From: Thalassotalea sp. ND16A
Lineage (GTDB): Bacteria; Pseudomonadota; Gammaproteobacteria; Enterobacterales; Alteromonadaceae
DNA: 64,000 nt
NCBI RefSeq assembly: GCF_000764205.1
Contig: NZ_JQDZ01000018.1
Location: 61,994 to 125,993 of the forward strand
Direction: 5' to 3'
The first letter of the stretch is position 1. Each line of letters starts with the position of its first letter. Shown here in pieces: positions 10,065 through 17,998 of the stretch. The notes under the pieces were generated by a model. The model did no database searches. It saw nothing but the letters and a program-made list of their open reading frames with translations, and had not been told where the DNA came from. The position numbers and the translations under genes are program-made.

Positions 10065-10589
10065 CTAGTCAAACAAGCTATCTTCAATGCGATCGAGTTC
10101 CACTTGTAATTTCAAATAGAACTTCAACTTTCTTAATAACTCACCAGCGCTCAGGTTGTGAGCTTGGTCGTCTACCAGCAACTTTTCTTGCAGTTGTTGC
10201 CATAAGTGCTGCGATTGTACGTCTATGGTTTCTTGTGCTGCAAACAACGCCGCATCAACATCACTGGCGTGTTCGATATCGGCAAGCATTTCTCTCAGTT
10301 CCATTTGCTCCATTAAGAAGCCGACGTCGCCTAAGGTTTCCTGCTCCGCGGGTAAATCAGTATTGCGTAATTTTAGCAGATACTCGCCACGAGAAATAGG
10401 CTGTTTCAGTGTTTGAAACGCATCATTAATTTCAGCCGATTTTTGTACGGCCAATAATTGTTGTTGTGCTGATGAATGAGCAAAACGGTCGGGGTGGACC
10501 GTTTTTTGTAATGCTTGATAGGTTGCAGACAATTCAGCTAAATCAAGTGTGAATTCAGCCTCCAGGCCAAACAGTTGAAAGTAATTCAA
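10065..10589 (-). CDS. hscB: J-domain co-chaperone HscB
   Basis: A 174-residue co-chaperone. Residues 1-75 are a J domain starting MNYFQLFGLE and containing the HPD tripeptide in KTVHPDRFAH that stimulates the HscA ATPase. The C-terminal ~95 residues are the helical IscU-binding domain. It lies 72 bases after iscA and 40 bases before hscA. Confidence 0.95.
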   Translation of the reverse strand: MNYFQLFGLEAEFTLDLAELSATYQALQKTVHPDRFAHSSAQQQLLAVQKSAEINDAFQTLKQPISRGEYLLKLRNTDLPAEQETLGDVGFLMEQMELREMLADIEHASDVDAALFAAQETIDVQSQHLWQQLQEKLLVDDQAHNLSAGELLRKLKFYLKLQVELDRIEDSLFD

Positions 10590-10661
10590 TGCTGTATCCG
10601 CTTATACTTAGGTTAAAAACAAGGTTAAAAATAACTATTAATTCGTTGCTTAAACAAGTCG

Positions 10662-10985
10662 TTAAACATTAAAGCTTTCACCACAACCACATTCACCTTT
10701 GGCATTTGGGTTGGTAAATTTGAAACCTTCGTTTAACCCTTCTTTAACAAAGTCTAACTGGGTGCCATCAATATGCACCAGGCTTTTGCCATCAACGATG
10801 ATATTTACATTGTCGATAGTAAACACTTGGTCATCTTCATTAAGCTCGTCAACAAATTCCAAAACATAAGCCAAACCAGAACAACCCGTGGTTTTTATGC
10901 CCAGGCGCAAACCTAAACCTTTGCCGCGGTTATCGATAAACGATCTTACTCGCTCCGTTGCTGCTGGAGTCATTGATATTGCCAT
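10662..10985 (-). CDS. iscA: A-type iron-sulfur carrier IscA
   Basis: A 107-residue HesB/A-type carrier. The three conserved cysteines are visible: one in [13 protein letters not shown] and two in GECGCGESF at the C-terminus. It accepts or carries Fe-S clusters to apoproteins. Gene spacing to iscU is 17 bases and the arrangement is the standard one. Confidence 0.95.
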   Translation of the reverse strand: MAISMTPAATERVRSFIDNRGKGLGLRLGIKTTGCSGLAYVLEFVDELNEDDQVFTIDNVNIIVDGKSLVHIDGTQLDFVKEGLNEGFKFTNPNAKGECGCGESFNV

Positions 10986-11002
10986 TACCTGTTCACCTAA
11001 AG

Positions 11003-11380
11003 TTAGTTTTTCGCTTTGTAATCTTCAATTGCCGCTTTAATCGCGTCTTCCGCTAAAATAGAGCAATGAATTTTTACTGGCGGTAGTGCTAGTTCTTCAG
11101 CAATTGCCGTGTTTTTAATTTCACTTGCTTCATCAATAGACTTGCCTTTAACCCACTCAGTCACTAATGAACTTGAGGCGATTGCAGAACCACAACCGTA
11201 GGTTTTAAATTTTGCATCTTCGATAATGCCTTGATCATCAATTTTCAACTGTAACTTCATCACATCGCCACACGCTGGTGCACCCACCATGCCAGTGGCA
11301 ACGCTTGGATCATTTTTATCGAATGACCCTACGTTACGTGGATTTTCATAATGATCGATTACTTTTTCGCTATAAGCCAT
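11003..11380 (-). CDS. iscU: Iron-sulfur cluster scaffold IscU
   Basis: A 125-residue scaffold protein. The three cluster-binding cysteines are in [25 protein letters not shown] and [11 protein letters not shown], and the HscA recognition motif LPPVK precedes the last one. Asp in ACGD is the residue that controls cluster lability. It lies 47 bases downstream of iscS. Confidence 0.97.
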   Translation of the reverse strand: MAYSEKVIDHYENPRNVGSFDKNDPSVATGMVGAPACGDVMKLQLKIDDQGIIEDAKFKTYGCGSAIASSSLVTEWVKGKSIDEASEIKNTAIAEELALPPVKIHCSILAEDAIKAAIEDYKAKN

Positions 11381-11427
11381 AAATTACCCCTAATACTTTA
11401 ATTGCACTTCACTAGTTGCTACTAATG

Positions 11428-12642
11428 TTAGTGACCTACCCACTCAACTTTGTCTAAATCAACACCATCCTGGAACATTTCCCATAATGGCGACATTTCA
11501 CGTAAGTGGCTAATTGCGCCCTGAATTAATTCAATCGCGTAATCAACTTCTTCTGTGGTGGTAAAACGACCAAAGCTGAAACGAATTGAACTATGTGCCA
11601 TTTCATCATTTAAGCCCAATGCACGCAGTACATAAGACGGCTCTAAACTTGCTGAAGTACAAGCAGAACCCGATGAAACCGCTAAATCTTTTAATGCCAT
11701 AATTAACGACTCGCCTTCAACAAAGTTGAAGCTCACGTTTAAATTACCGTTGTAACGTTTATCGAAATCACCGTTGACAAAAACTTGTTCCATGCCTTTT
11801 AAGCCGGCCCATAAACGATCACGCATCGCCGTTACGTGGGCTAAGTCTTGCGCCATTTCTTCTTTCGCAATACGACATGCTTCACCAAAACCAACAATTT
11901 GATGGGTTGCTAAGGTGCCACTACGCATACCACGTTCATGACCACCACCGTGCATTTGTGCTTCTAAACGAATACGAGGTTTACGACGAACGTAAAGCGC
12001 GCCAATGCCTTTCGGGCCATACATTTTATGGGCCGAAATCGACAACAAATCGACTTTGCTTTGTTGCATGTCTAATGGAATTTTACCCACTGACTGAGCA
12101 GCATCGACATGGAAAATGATTTTACGAGAACGACATAATTCGCCAATCTCATTAATGTCTTGAATCACACCAATTTCGTTATTTACGTGCATAATCGACA
12201 CTAACACTGTGTCATCACGCATTGCCGCTTCTAATTTGTTTAAGTCAATTAAACCATTATCTTCCGGGTCTAAATACGTTACTTCAAAACCTTGACGCTC
12301 TAATTCACGACAAGTATCTAACACCGCTTTGTGCTCAGTTTTAGCAGTGATGATGTGCTTACCACGTTTGTTATAAAAATGCGCAGCACCTTTAATGGCA
12401 AGGTTATCTGACTCTGTTGCGCCAGAAGTAATCACAATTTCTCGAGGATCAGCGTTGATTAAATCAGCAATTTGATTACGTGCGATATCGACCGCTTCTT
12501 CTGCCTGCCAGCCAAATTTGTGCGAACGTGACGCCGGATTACCAAAAAAACCGTCGCTAGTCATGTATTGCATCATTTTTTCGGCAACACGCTTATCTAC
12601 GGGTGTTGTTGCAGAATAATCAAGATAAATTGGTAACTTCAT
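11428..12642 (-). CDS. iscS: Cysteine desulfurase IscS
   Basis: A 404-residue PLP enzyme that takes sulfur from cysteine for Fe-S clusters, tRNA thiolation and cofactors. The PLP lysine is in [14 protein letters not shown] and the persulfide cysteine in [17 protein letters not shown]. The N-terminus [13 protein letters not shown] and the full length match IscS. It follows iscR by 31 bases and is presumably repressed by holo-IscR through the sites upstream of iscR. Confidence 0.97.
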   Translation of the reverse strand: MKLPIYLDYSATTPVDKRVAEKMMQYMTSDGFFGNPASRSHKFGWQAEEAVDIARNQIADLINADPREIVITSGATESDNLAIKGAAHFYNKRGKHIITAKTEHKAVLDTCRELERQGFEVTYLDPEDNGLIDLNKLEAAMRDDTVLVSIMHVNNEIGVIQDINEIGELCRSRKIIFHVDAAQSVGKIPLDMQQSKVDLLSISAHKMYGPKGIGALYVRRKPRIRLEAQMHGGGHERGMRSGTLATHQIVGFGEACRIAKEEMAQDLAHVTAMRDRLWAGLKGMEQVFVNGDFDKRYNGNLNVSFNFVEGESLIMALKDLAVSSGSACTSASLEPSYVLRALGLNDEMAHSSIRFSFGRFTTTEEVDYAIELIQGAISHLREMSPLWEMFQDGVDLDKVEWVGH

Positions 12643-12673
12643 GAATGTTCTCTCTCAATAAACGGTGGTTGTA

Positions 12674-13180
12674 TTACCACTCGCCAATAATATTTCGTGT
12701 TGATATCAAAGTGCCAACCGGCTTGCCATGCGCATGAGTTTCATACTCTTCATCCTGGCGCTTTGCTACTTGTTTCACATCACCTTGCTGAACCAGCTCA
12801 CTTAGGGTGATATTGCTTAAAAAGTCGGTAATTCTATTGCTTAATTGATCCCATAAATTATGAGTTAAGCATTGATGTCCGCCCTGACAATTTCCCTGGC
12901 CCTGACATTTTGTTGCGTCTACGCTTTCATCTACGGCGCGAATAACATCGGCGACAGCAATTTGTGCTGAACACTTACCCAAACGGTAACCGCCGCCTGG
13001 ACCCCGAACGCTGCTAACTAAACCGTTTTTGCGTAAACGGGAAAATAATTGTTCCAAATAGGATAGTGAAATGCCTTGTCGTTCCGATATGTCGGCCAAA
13101 GGAACAGGACCACTTTCAGCGTGTATTGCTACATCAAGCATCGCGGTTACCGCATAGCGGCCTTTGGAAGTTAATTTCAT
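12674..13180 (-). CDS. iscR: Fe-S sensing Rrf2 regulator IscR
   Basis: A 168-residue Rrf2-family winged-helix repressor. The N-terminus [18 protein letters not shown] and the HTH around [19 protein letters not shown] are typical. The [2Fe-2S] ligands are the three cysteines in [16 protein letters not shown]. With a cluster it represses its own operon through type 1 sites, two of which lie 94-143 bases upstream of the start. It is the first gene of iscRSUA-hscBA-fdx. Confidence 0.96.
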   Translation of the reverse strand: MKLTSKGRYAVTAMLDVAIHAESGPVPLADISERQGISLSYLEQLFSRLRKNGLVSSVRGPGGGYRLGKCSAQIAVADVIRAVDESVDATKCQGQGNCQGGHQCLTHNLWDQLSNRITDFLSNITLSELVQQGDVKQVAKRQDEEYETHAHGKPVGTLISTRNIIGEW

Positions 13181-13266
13181 CGCATATTCCTATAATTATC
13201 ACCTAAACGTTCACTTTTCAGACGATTCATTCTCGAATTTGAACAGTTTTGGTATTCATTGAGCGC

Positions 13267-13294
13267 ATTTTACTTACTTGAGTAAAATAGTCAA
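13267..13294 (-). promoter_or_regulatory. Candidate iscR promoter
   Basis: Read on the minus strand, TTGACT at 13294-13289 and TAAAAT at 13272-13267 are separated by 16 bases, giving a good sigma70 promoter 87 bases before the iscR start. It overlaps the nearer IscR-type site, so bound IscR would occlude polymerase. Confidence 0.65.
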
Positions 13295-13323
13295 CTAAAT
13301 ACCCGACCATTTTACTCAAGTAA
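13274..13323. promoter_or_regulatory. Two abutting IscR type 1-like binding sites
   Basis: Two 25-base sequences lie end to end, 13274-13298 and 13299-13323. Each agrees with about 22 of 25 positions of the type 1 IscR consensus known from E. coli: the first has TTGAG then TAGTCAACTA, the second ATACCCGAC then ACTCAAGTA. Their outer halves also form a perfect 15-bp inverted repeat. Scoring was done by eye. Confidence 0.8.
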
Positions 13324-13339
13324 TAGCAATTGAGCAAGA

Positions 13340-14146
13340 TTAAATTATAGGATCGAAGGAATCTTTTTCTTGTTCACGACGTTTAGCCGCCGCTTTTTCC
13401 GCCTCATCAAACTCGGTGACATGCAATGTTGGCAATTCAATTTCGCAAACTTCACCACCCACTTGATTAACCGCTTTGGTTACTTCCAGCAATTTGGCAT
13501 CCATTAAATTAACATGATCTAACACTCTGCCAATCGCTTTTGCTACCGGATCTGGATTATCGTTCGATACCGCGTACGCATCAAAGCCAAATTTACTGGC
13601 GAGTTTGTGACGTTCGCTCCCTTCAGGCTCTTTCGAGTTACTCACTACACGGCCAGGAATACCAACCACAGTTGCCCCTTCAGGCACATCTTTAACCACT
13701 ACCGCGTTAGAGCCAATACGAGCATTTTCGCCAATCATTAATGGCCCGAGAACTTTTGCTCCGGCACCAATAACAACATTGTTGCCTAAGGTTGGATGAC
13801 GTTTTCCGGCATTCCAGCTAGTACCGCCTAAGGTGACACCATGATAAACCGTACAATCTTCGCCGATTTCTGCGGTTTCGCCAATGACGATGCCCATGCC
13901 ATGGTCAATAAAGAAACGGCGACCGATAGTAGCACCCGGATGTATTTCGACTCCGGTTAACCAGCGAAACAAGGTAGAAATTGTGCGCGCCAACCATTTA
14001 AATTTGCGCTGCCATAACCAATTAGAGATACAGTGCCCCCAGATGGCGTGAAGCCCTGGGTAGTTGGTTAACACTTCAAAGGTCGTTCTGGCTGCGGGGT
14101 CGCGGTCAAACACACTTTTTATATCTTCTTTAATTCGGCTAAACAT
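13340..14146 (-). CDS. cysE: Serine O-acetyltransferase
   Basis: About 268 residues from the preferred start. It makes O-acetylserine from serine and acetyl-CoA, the first step of cysteine synthesis. A helical N-terminal domain is followed by a left-handed beta-helix of hexapeptide repeats, with [28 protein letters not shown] and [13 protein letters not shown] carrying the active-site His. The frame is open for 19 codons further up to 14203, but the ATG at 14146 has an AGGAAC ribosome site and gives the usual N-terminus [19 protein letters not shown]. The gene stands just upstream of iscR, which fits cysteine being the sulfur donor for IscS. Confidence 0.93.
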   Translation of the reverse strand: MFSRIKEDIKSVFDRDPAARTTFEVLTNYPGLHAIWGHCISNWLWQRKFKWLARTISTLFRWLTGVEIHPGATIGRRFFIDHGMGIVIGETAEIGEDCTVYHGVTLGGTSWNAGKRHPTLGNNVVIGAGAKVLGPLMIGENARIGSNAVVVKDVPEGATVVGIPGRVVSNSKEPEGSERHKLASKFGFDAYAVSNDNPDPVAKAIGRVLDHVNLMDAKLLEVTKAVNQVGGEVCEIELPTLHVTEFDEAEKAAAKRREQEKDSFDPII

Positions 14147-14253
14147 TTTGTTCCTACTTGTATGATTGGTATTAGTTAACTTTCTTTTTGAAAATTTGCT
14201 CAAGCTGAAAGCAGCTTAAGTCGCATATTGAAAGTAAACCTACAATCAATAGC

Positions 14254-15030
14254 TTAGTCTTTATTCGCTGTTGCCGCCGCTTTATCAATTGACGCCAAGA
14301 TGCCGCGCAGCATTTTTAATTCTTTCCCATCAGGACGAGCACGGTTAAATAAACGACGCACTTTGGTCATTATAATGCCCGGATGCTTTGGTTGAATAAA
14401 CCCGGTTTTTTGCATTGCACTTTCAAAGTGGTCATAAAAACGCTCGGTTTCTTCAACTAATTGATACTTCGCTTCACCGTCTTCATCAACCACAGCGGTA
14501 GCCGTTACTGCTGATTTGTTATTCTCAAATTTAGCCTCTTCGGCTTCTAAGAAATTCATGCGAATTTCATAGCTTAACGTTTGTACTGCCATTGCTAAAT
14601 TTAATGAGCTGTATTCCGGATTTGCCGGAATCGCCACATGGTAATGGCACAGTTGAAGTTCATCGTTGGTTAAACCACTGCTTTCGCGGCCAAATACTAA
14701 CGCCACCGGGTATTGATTACCCTCTTCAACCATTTTTTTACCACAACGTCTTGGCTCAAGCATTGGCCAGGGCAAAGTACGCGATCTGGCACTGGTGCCA
14801 ACTACTAGACCGCAATCTTCAATTGCTTCTTTCAACGTGGCTACAACTTTGGCATTACCTAACACATCACTTGCGCCTGCAGAGAGTGCTTGCGCCTGAC
14901 CATTAGGCATTTCAATTGGGTCTACCAAAATCAAATTTTTAAGGCCCATGGTTTTCATGGCACGAGCTGCTGAGCCGATATTTCGACAATCTGAAGTATT
15001 TACTAAAACAATACGGACGTTATCTAACAT
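14254..15030 (-). CDS. trmJ: tRNA (Cm32/Um32) methyltransferase TrmJ
   Basis: A 258-residue SPOUT-class enzyme that 2'-O-methylates position 32 of tRNA. The N-terminus has [22 protein letters not shown], shown here only in part as the SpoU motif 1 region; motifs 2 and 3 are [17 protein letters not shown] and [20 protein letters not shown]. Residues beyond 175 form the helical C-terminal extension typical of TrmJ. It precedes cysE on the same strand, a common arrangement in Vibrio and Shewanella relatives. Confidence 0.93.
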   Translation of the reverse strand: MLDNVRIVLVNTSDCRNIGSAARAMKTMGLKNLILVDPIEMPNGQAQALSAGASDVLGNAKVVATLKEAIEDCGLVVGTSARSRTLPWPMLEPRRCGKKMVEEGNQYPVALVFGRESSGLTNDELQLCHYHVAIPANPEYSSLNLAMAVQTLSYEIRMNFLEAEEAKFENNKSAVTATAVVDEDGEAKYQLVEETERFYDHFESAMQKTGFIQPKHPGIIMTKVRRLFNRARPDGKELKMLRGILASIDKAAATANKD

Positions 15031-15302
15031 GTGGTTTTTCTATGCGATTCAAATTGGCCGCGATTTTAACACATGCATTGCCATTATGTAGCTAAAATTA
15101 CCATAAAAACGTTACAATAAAGAAAAAAATAGAGTATTTACTTAGTTCATTTCTTTATTATCAAGTTAAATTCTATATATCGTAGTTGACCAGTGGTTTC
15201 ACTGGCAAAGCCTAATTTTTAGTCTATAAATAACCTCAATACAGAATATTTTTCTCTTGAGAGAGGCAATTTTAGCTGCGGCTCGCATAAACAAAAAATA
15301 TT

Positions 15303-15311
15303 TGCTATACT
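15303..15311 (+). promoter_or_regulatory. Candidate extended -10 promoter of suhB
   Basis: TGCTATACT, an extended -10 element, lies about 70 bases upstream of the suhB start. No good -35 hexamer is visible at the right distance. Confidence 0.45.
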
Positions 15312-15352
15312 GTGCGCCGTTTTGTCAATCCTGTCGGGATTGGCTATAGAAT

Positions 15353-15366
15353 TGTTCTTTTTAAAA
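15353..15366 (+). promoter_or_regulatory. boxA-like sequence in the suhB leader
   Basis: TGTTCTTTTTAAAA resembles the rRNA boxA core (TGYTCTTTAACA) and sits 16-29 bases before the suhB ATG, after a small hairpin (CAATCC/GGATTG). In E. coli, suhB is autoregulated through a boxA in its leader, so the match is meaningful, but it is inexact. Confidence 0.45.
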
Positions 15367-15381
15367 TTAGGGTAGTCATTT

Positions 15382-16185
15382 ATGCATCCGATGCTAAATA
15401 TCGCAATACGCGCCGCGCGTAGTGCAGGTAGTGTAATTGCTCGCGCTTTCGAAAATACTGACAAAGTGTCAGTTGAATCTAAAGGCAGCAATGATATTGT
15501 AACAAACATAGACTTAGAAGCTGAGCAAATCATCATTGATACGCTGCTTAAGTCGTATCCTGAACACTCGATTGTGAGTGAAGAACGAGGTGTTATTGAA
15601 GGAACAAACCCTGACTACCAATGGATCATCGACCCGCTTGATGGTACCTCTAATTTTGTCAAAGGCATCCCTCATTTCGCCGTATCGATTGCCCTAAAAG
15701 TAAAGGGTAAGTTAGACCAAGCGGTTATTTATGATCCAATTCGTGGTGAATTATTTACTGCCAGCCGTGGTAATGGCGCGCAATTAAACAGCCTTCGTGT
15801 TCGCGTTCAAGCACATAAAGAAGTTGCAGGTACCATATTGGCAACAGGCTTCCCATTCAAGCAAAAAGCCAGTACCGATGCCTATCTTGAAATGTTTAAA
15901 ACATTATTCTTGAAAACTGCAGACATTCGCCGTGCCGGTTGTGCTTCTTTAGATTTAGCTTATGTAGCCGCAGGCCGTGTTGATGGTTTTTGGGAACTTG
16001 GTTTAAAGCCGTGGGATACTGCCGCGGGTGAGTTAATGGTCATTGAAGCCGGTGGCTTAGTAACCGATTTAATGGGTGGTCATAACCATTCTAAATCTGG
16101 CAACATTGTTGCCGGAAGCCCACGCTTATTGAAAGAAATTTTAACAGACATTCGTCCGCATTTAACTCCGGCGATGAAACTGTAA
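15382..16185 (+). CDS. suhB: Inositol monophosphatase family protein SuhB
   Basis: A 267-residue Mg-dependent phosphatase-fold protein, which in enterobacteria also joins the Nus antitermination complex at rRNA operons. Metal-binding motifs are visible: SEERG near residue 67, IIDPLDGTSNFVKG near 83 and KPWDTAAGELMVIEAGG near 212. Length and N-terminus MHPMLNIAIRAARSAG are normal. It is monocistronic, divergent from trmJ, and ends just before two copies of a terminator. Confidence 0.95.
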   Translation: MHPMLNIAIRAARSAGSVIARAFENTDKVSVESKGSNDIVTNIDLEAEQIIIDTLLKSYPEHSIVSEERGVIEGTNPDYQWIIDPLDGTSNFVKGIPHFAVSIALKVKGKLDQAVIYDPIRGELFTASRGNGAQLNSLRVRVQAHKEVAGTILATGFPFKQKASTDAYLEMFKTLFLKTADIRRAGCASLDLAYVAAGRVDGFWELGLKPWDTAAGELMVIEAGGLVTDLMGGHNHSKSGNIVAGSPRLLKEILTDIRPHLTPAMKL

Positions 16186-16210
16186 ATTAAAAAAATACTT
16201 TTTTTAATAG

Positions 16211-16243
16211 GGCTAAACCTTCGCAGGTTTAGCCTTTTTTTTT
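16211..16243 (+). terminator. suhB terminator, copy 1
   Basis: A perfect 9-bp stem (GGCTAAACC) with loop TTCGCA is followed by nine Ts, 25 bases after the suhB stop. Confidence 0.93.
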
Positions 16244-16310
16244 AATTCAAGGATGAATTAACTTAGAATTGCCACGGATGGCATAAATTCTGTAATTCAA
16301 GGATGAATTA
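16242..16310 (+). repeat. Cluster of small palindromes with GGA in the loop
   Basis: Three perfect small palindromes follow one another: 16242-16261 (TTAATTCA, loop AGGA), 16270-16283 (TGCC-type stem, loop ACGGAT region) and 16293-16310 (a second copy of the first). A fourth related motif, ACATGGATGT, is at 16383-16392. All present CAnGGATG, similar to the CsrA/RsmA recognition motif. Confidence 0.6.
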
Positions 16311-16315
16311 AATAA

Positions 16316-16347
16316 GGCTAAATCTTCGCAGGTTTAGCCTTTTTTTT
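16316..16347 (+). terminator. suhB terminator, copy 2
   Basis: A second stem GGCTAAATC/GGTTTAGCC with the same TTCGCA loop, followed by eight Ts, about 105 bases after copy 1. One stem base differs (T for C, giving a G-U pair). The segment appears to be a local duplication of terminator plus adjoining palindrome. Confidence 0.88.
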
Positions 16348-16517
16348 GCCCAAAGAAGTGTATATATCAAAAATGCATTAACACATGGATGTACCTAAGT
16401 AGAATGCGATCTGACCTGACAGCCCAGCTGTTCACTCTTGCCACAATGTATGGACTCCTCCAACCTATAAGCTAGGTTTATTAGTGTCGACCAAAACACA
16501 AATAGAGGGATCCATAC

Positions 16518-17546
16518 ATGAACAAAGTTAATACTATTGGCGTAGATTTAGCAAAAAATGTTATTCAAGTTTCTATTCTTTCGCCTTCAAATAAAGAACT
16601 AACAAACAAAGAGCTTGCTCGAACAAAGTTCGCCGAGTTTCTCGCAAAGCAACCTGTAAGCCTTGTTGCCTTCGAAGCATGCTCAACAGCTCACCACTGG
16701 GCGAGGTTAGCTAGAAATTGTGGGCATCAGATAAAAATCTTGCCAGCAAAGGTTGTATCAACGTTTCGCCAAGGCCATAAAACAGATAAGAACGATGCAC
16801 TAGCTGTCGCTGAAGCAGCGAACAGACCAAACGTTAAAGAAGCACCACTGAAAGAACTTGAGCAGCAAGGTATGCAGTCTATCCAACGTTCAAGAGAACT
16901 GCTGGTTCAAAATAAAACGTGCTTATCAAATCACATTCGTGGCTTGTTGATGGAATTTGGCGTGTTTATCCCCAAAGGTTTCGCTTCTCTTTTTAAAAAC
17001 ATTCCAGACATTTTGGAAGACGGTGAAAACGATGTACCCGTCATGTTCAGGGCAACACTTAATCTCATGTATCAACGTTTACTCGACCTTCGTGATGATG
17101 TGGCATTATTGGATGAACAAGTTAAACAATTAGTGAAAAACAACGAAGCATGTTCGAACCTAACTAACATGGAAGGTGTTGGGCCAATCAGTGCAATCTT
17201 GTTATTTTCTACACTCGGTACAGGCGAAGCGTTTAAAAATGGTCGAGAATTCTCGGCCTATATTGGCTTAACGCCAAAGCAACACAGTAGCGGTGGTAAA
17301 GCGAGTTTGATGGGCATCAGTAAATTTGTTGCTAATAAGCGTCTTCGCTCAGTATTAATACAAGGCGCTCGCTCATACGTTCATCGTATGAAATCAGTCA
17401 CCACTAAAAAAGATGAGTGGTTAGTCAAATTAATTGAACGTGCGGGGTATGGTAAAGCAGCCGTTGCACTGGCGAATAAAAACGTTCGAACTGCCTGGGC
17501 ATTATTAACTCAGGGAACAGAATATAGGAAAGAACTAATCGCTTAA
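16518..17546 (+). CDS. IS110/IS1111-family transposase
   Basis: A 342-residue recombinase with a RuvC-like DEDD domain at the N-terminus and a serine domain at the C-terminus. The acidic residues are in TIGVDLAKNVIQVS, LVAFEACSTAHHWAR and HKTDKNDALAVAEA. The transposase_20 region has NMEGVGPISAILL, then AYIGLTPKQHSSGGKASLMG with the likely catalytic serine. The gene is intact, begins with ATG after an AGAGGGATC ribosome site, and belongs to a family now known to use a structured noncoding RNA to choose targets. Confidence 0.93.
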   Translation: MNKVNTIGVDLAKNVIQVSILSPSNKELTNKELARTKFAEFLAKQPVSLVAFEACSTAHHWARLARNCGHQIKILPAKVVSTFRQGHKTDKNDALAVAEAANRPNVKEAPLKELEQQGMQSIQRSRELLVQNKTCLSNHIRGLLMEFGVFIPKGFASLFKNIPDILEDGENDVPVMFRATLNLMYQRLLDLRDDVALLDEQVKQLVKNNEACSNLTNMEGVGPISAILLFSTLGTGEAFKNGREFSAYIGLTPKQHSSGGKASLMGISKFVANKRLRSVLIQGARSYVHRMKSVTTKKDEWLVKLIERAGYGKAAVALANKNVRTAWALLTQGTEYRKELIA

Positions 17547-17619
17547 ATTACCGTTATTTATGGTATTTAAAATGTTTTAAAAGAGTTTCGCCAAGTAAGC
17601 CAAGATTAGATAAAGATAT

Positions 17620-17730
17620 CCATCTTGATAAAACCTGTTCCGCAAAGTGGGATTTAAACCCGTTGCCACATATAGGAATCGAGATGCGCATACATTGAGG
17701 GTTAGGAGATAGCTTCTCCAAATAAAAACC
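17620..17730 (+). ncRNA. Candidate bridge/seek guide RNA of the IS110 element
   Basis: In the 3' noncoding part, 17638-17650 (TTCCGCAAAGTGG) is exactly complementary to the right junction at 17786-17798; 17663-17670 (TTGCCACA) is identical to the left flank at 16438-16445; and 17689-17697 (CATACATTG) is exactly complementary to the left end at 16444-16452. The first two lie on opposite sides of an internal loop between a CCT/AGG stem and a GGG/CCC hairpin, as a target-binding loop would. A second hairpin (GGAGA/TCTCC, 17705-17719) follows the third. Boundaries are estimates. Confidence 0.7.
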
Positions 17731-17915
17731 GAATATACGTACGCGCCTTAACCTAATAACGGAATACTTGATGAAATGGAGGAGTCCACTTTGCGGAAAT
17801 AAACATTGCTTGAATCATTGTGTTTTTGGGGCCAGAAAGTTCGCATAGCCGACGTTAGCGCTTGCTTCAACAATGACAGCTCTTCCGACAAAGAACATTT
17901 CGGACATTAATGATT

Positions 17916-17969
17916 AAATCTGCTTGCTCAGAAAACCCATGTTATTGCATGGGGCTTCTGAGCAGATTT
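17916..17969 (-). terminator. Large hairpin downstream of the lipoprotein gene
   Basis: A long imperfect stem (TGCTCAGAA/TTCTGAGCA and CCCATG/CATGGG, with outer AAATC/GATTT) ends 30 bases past the stop codon of the leftward lipoprotein gene. A moderately T-rich stretch follows on the minus strand. Confidence 0.6.
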
Positions 17970-17998
17970 AAAACAGTTTTGAGTCTGTTTAGTCCAAA

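Larger units (their letters stand above)
16444..17790 (+). mobile_element. IS110-family insertion sequence, IS1111-type
   Basis: A complete-looking element with one transposase gene and perfect 12-bp subterminal inverted repeats, TGGACTCCTCCA at 16451-16462 and TGGAGGAGTCCA at 17777-17788. Subterminal repeats and a long noncoding segment after the gene (about 230 bases, against 66 or fewer before it) are features of the IS1111 subgroup. No target duplication is seen or expected. The exact ends are uncertain by several bases. Confidence 0.85.

Noticed and set aside
15219..15536. Minus-strand frame of 105 codons over the suhB start
   Set aside because: It is antisense to suhB, and its second half covers the promoter and leader. 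No ribosome site or family pattern.
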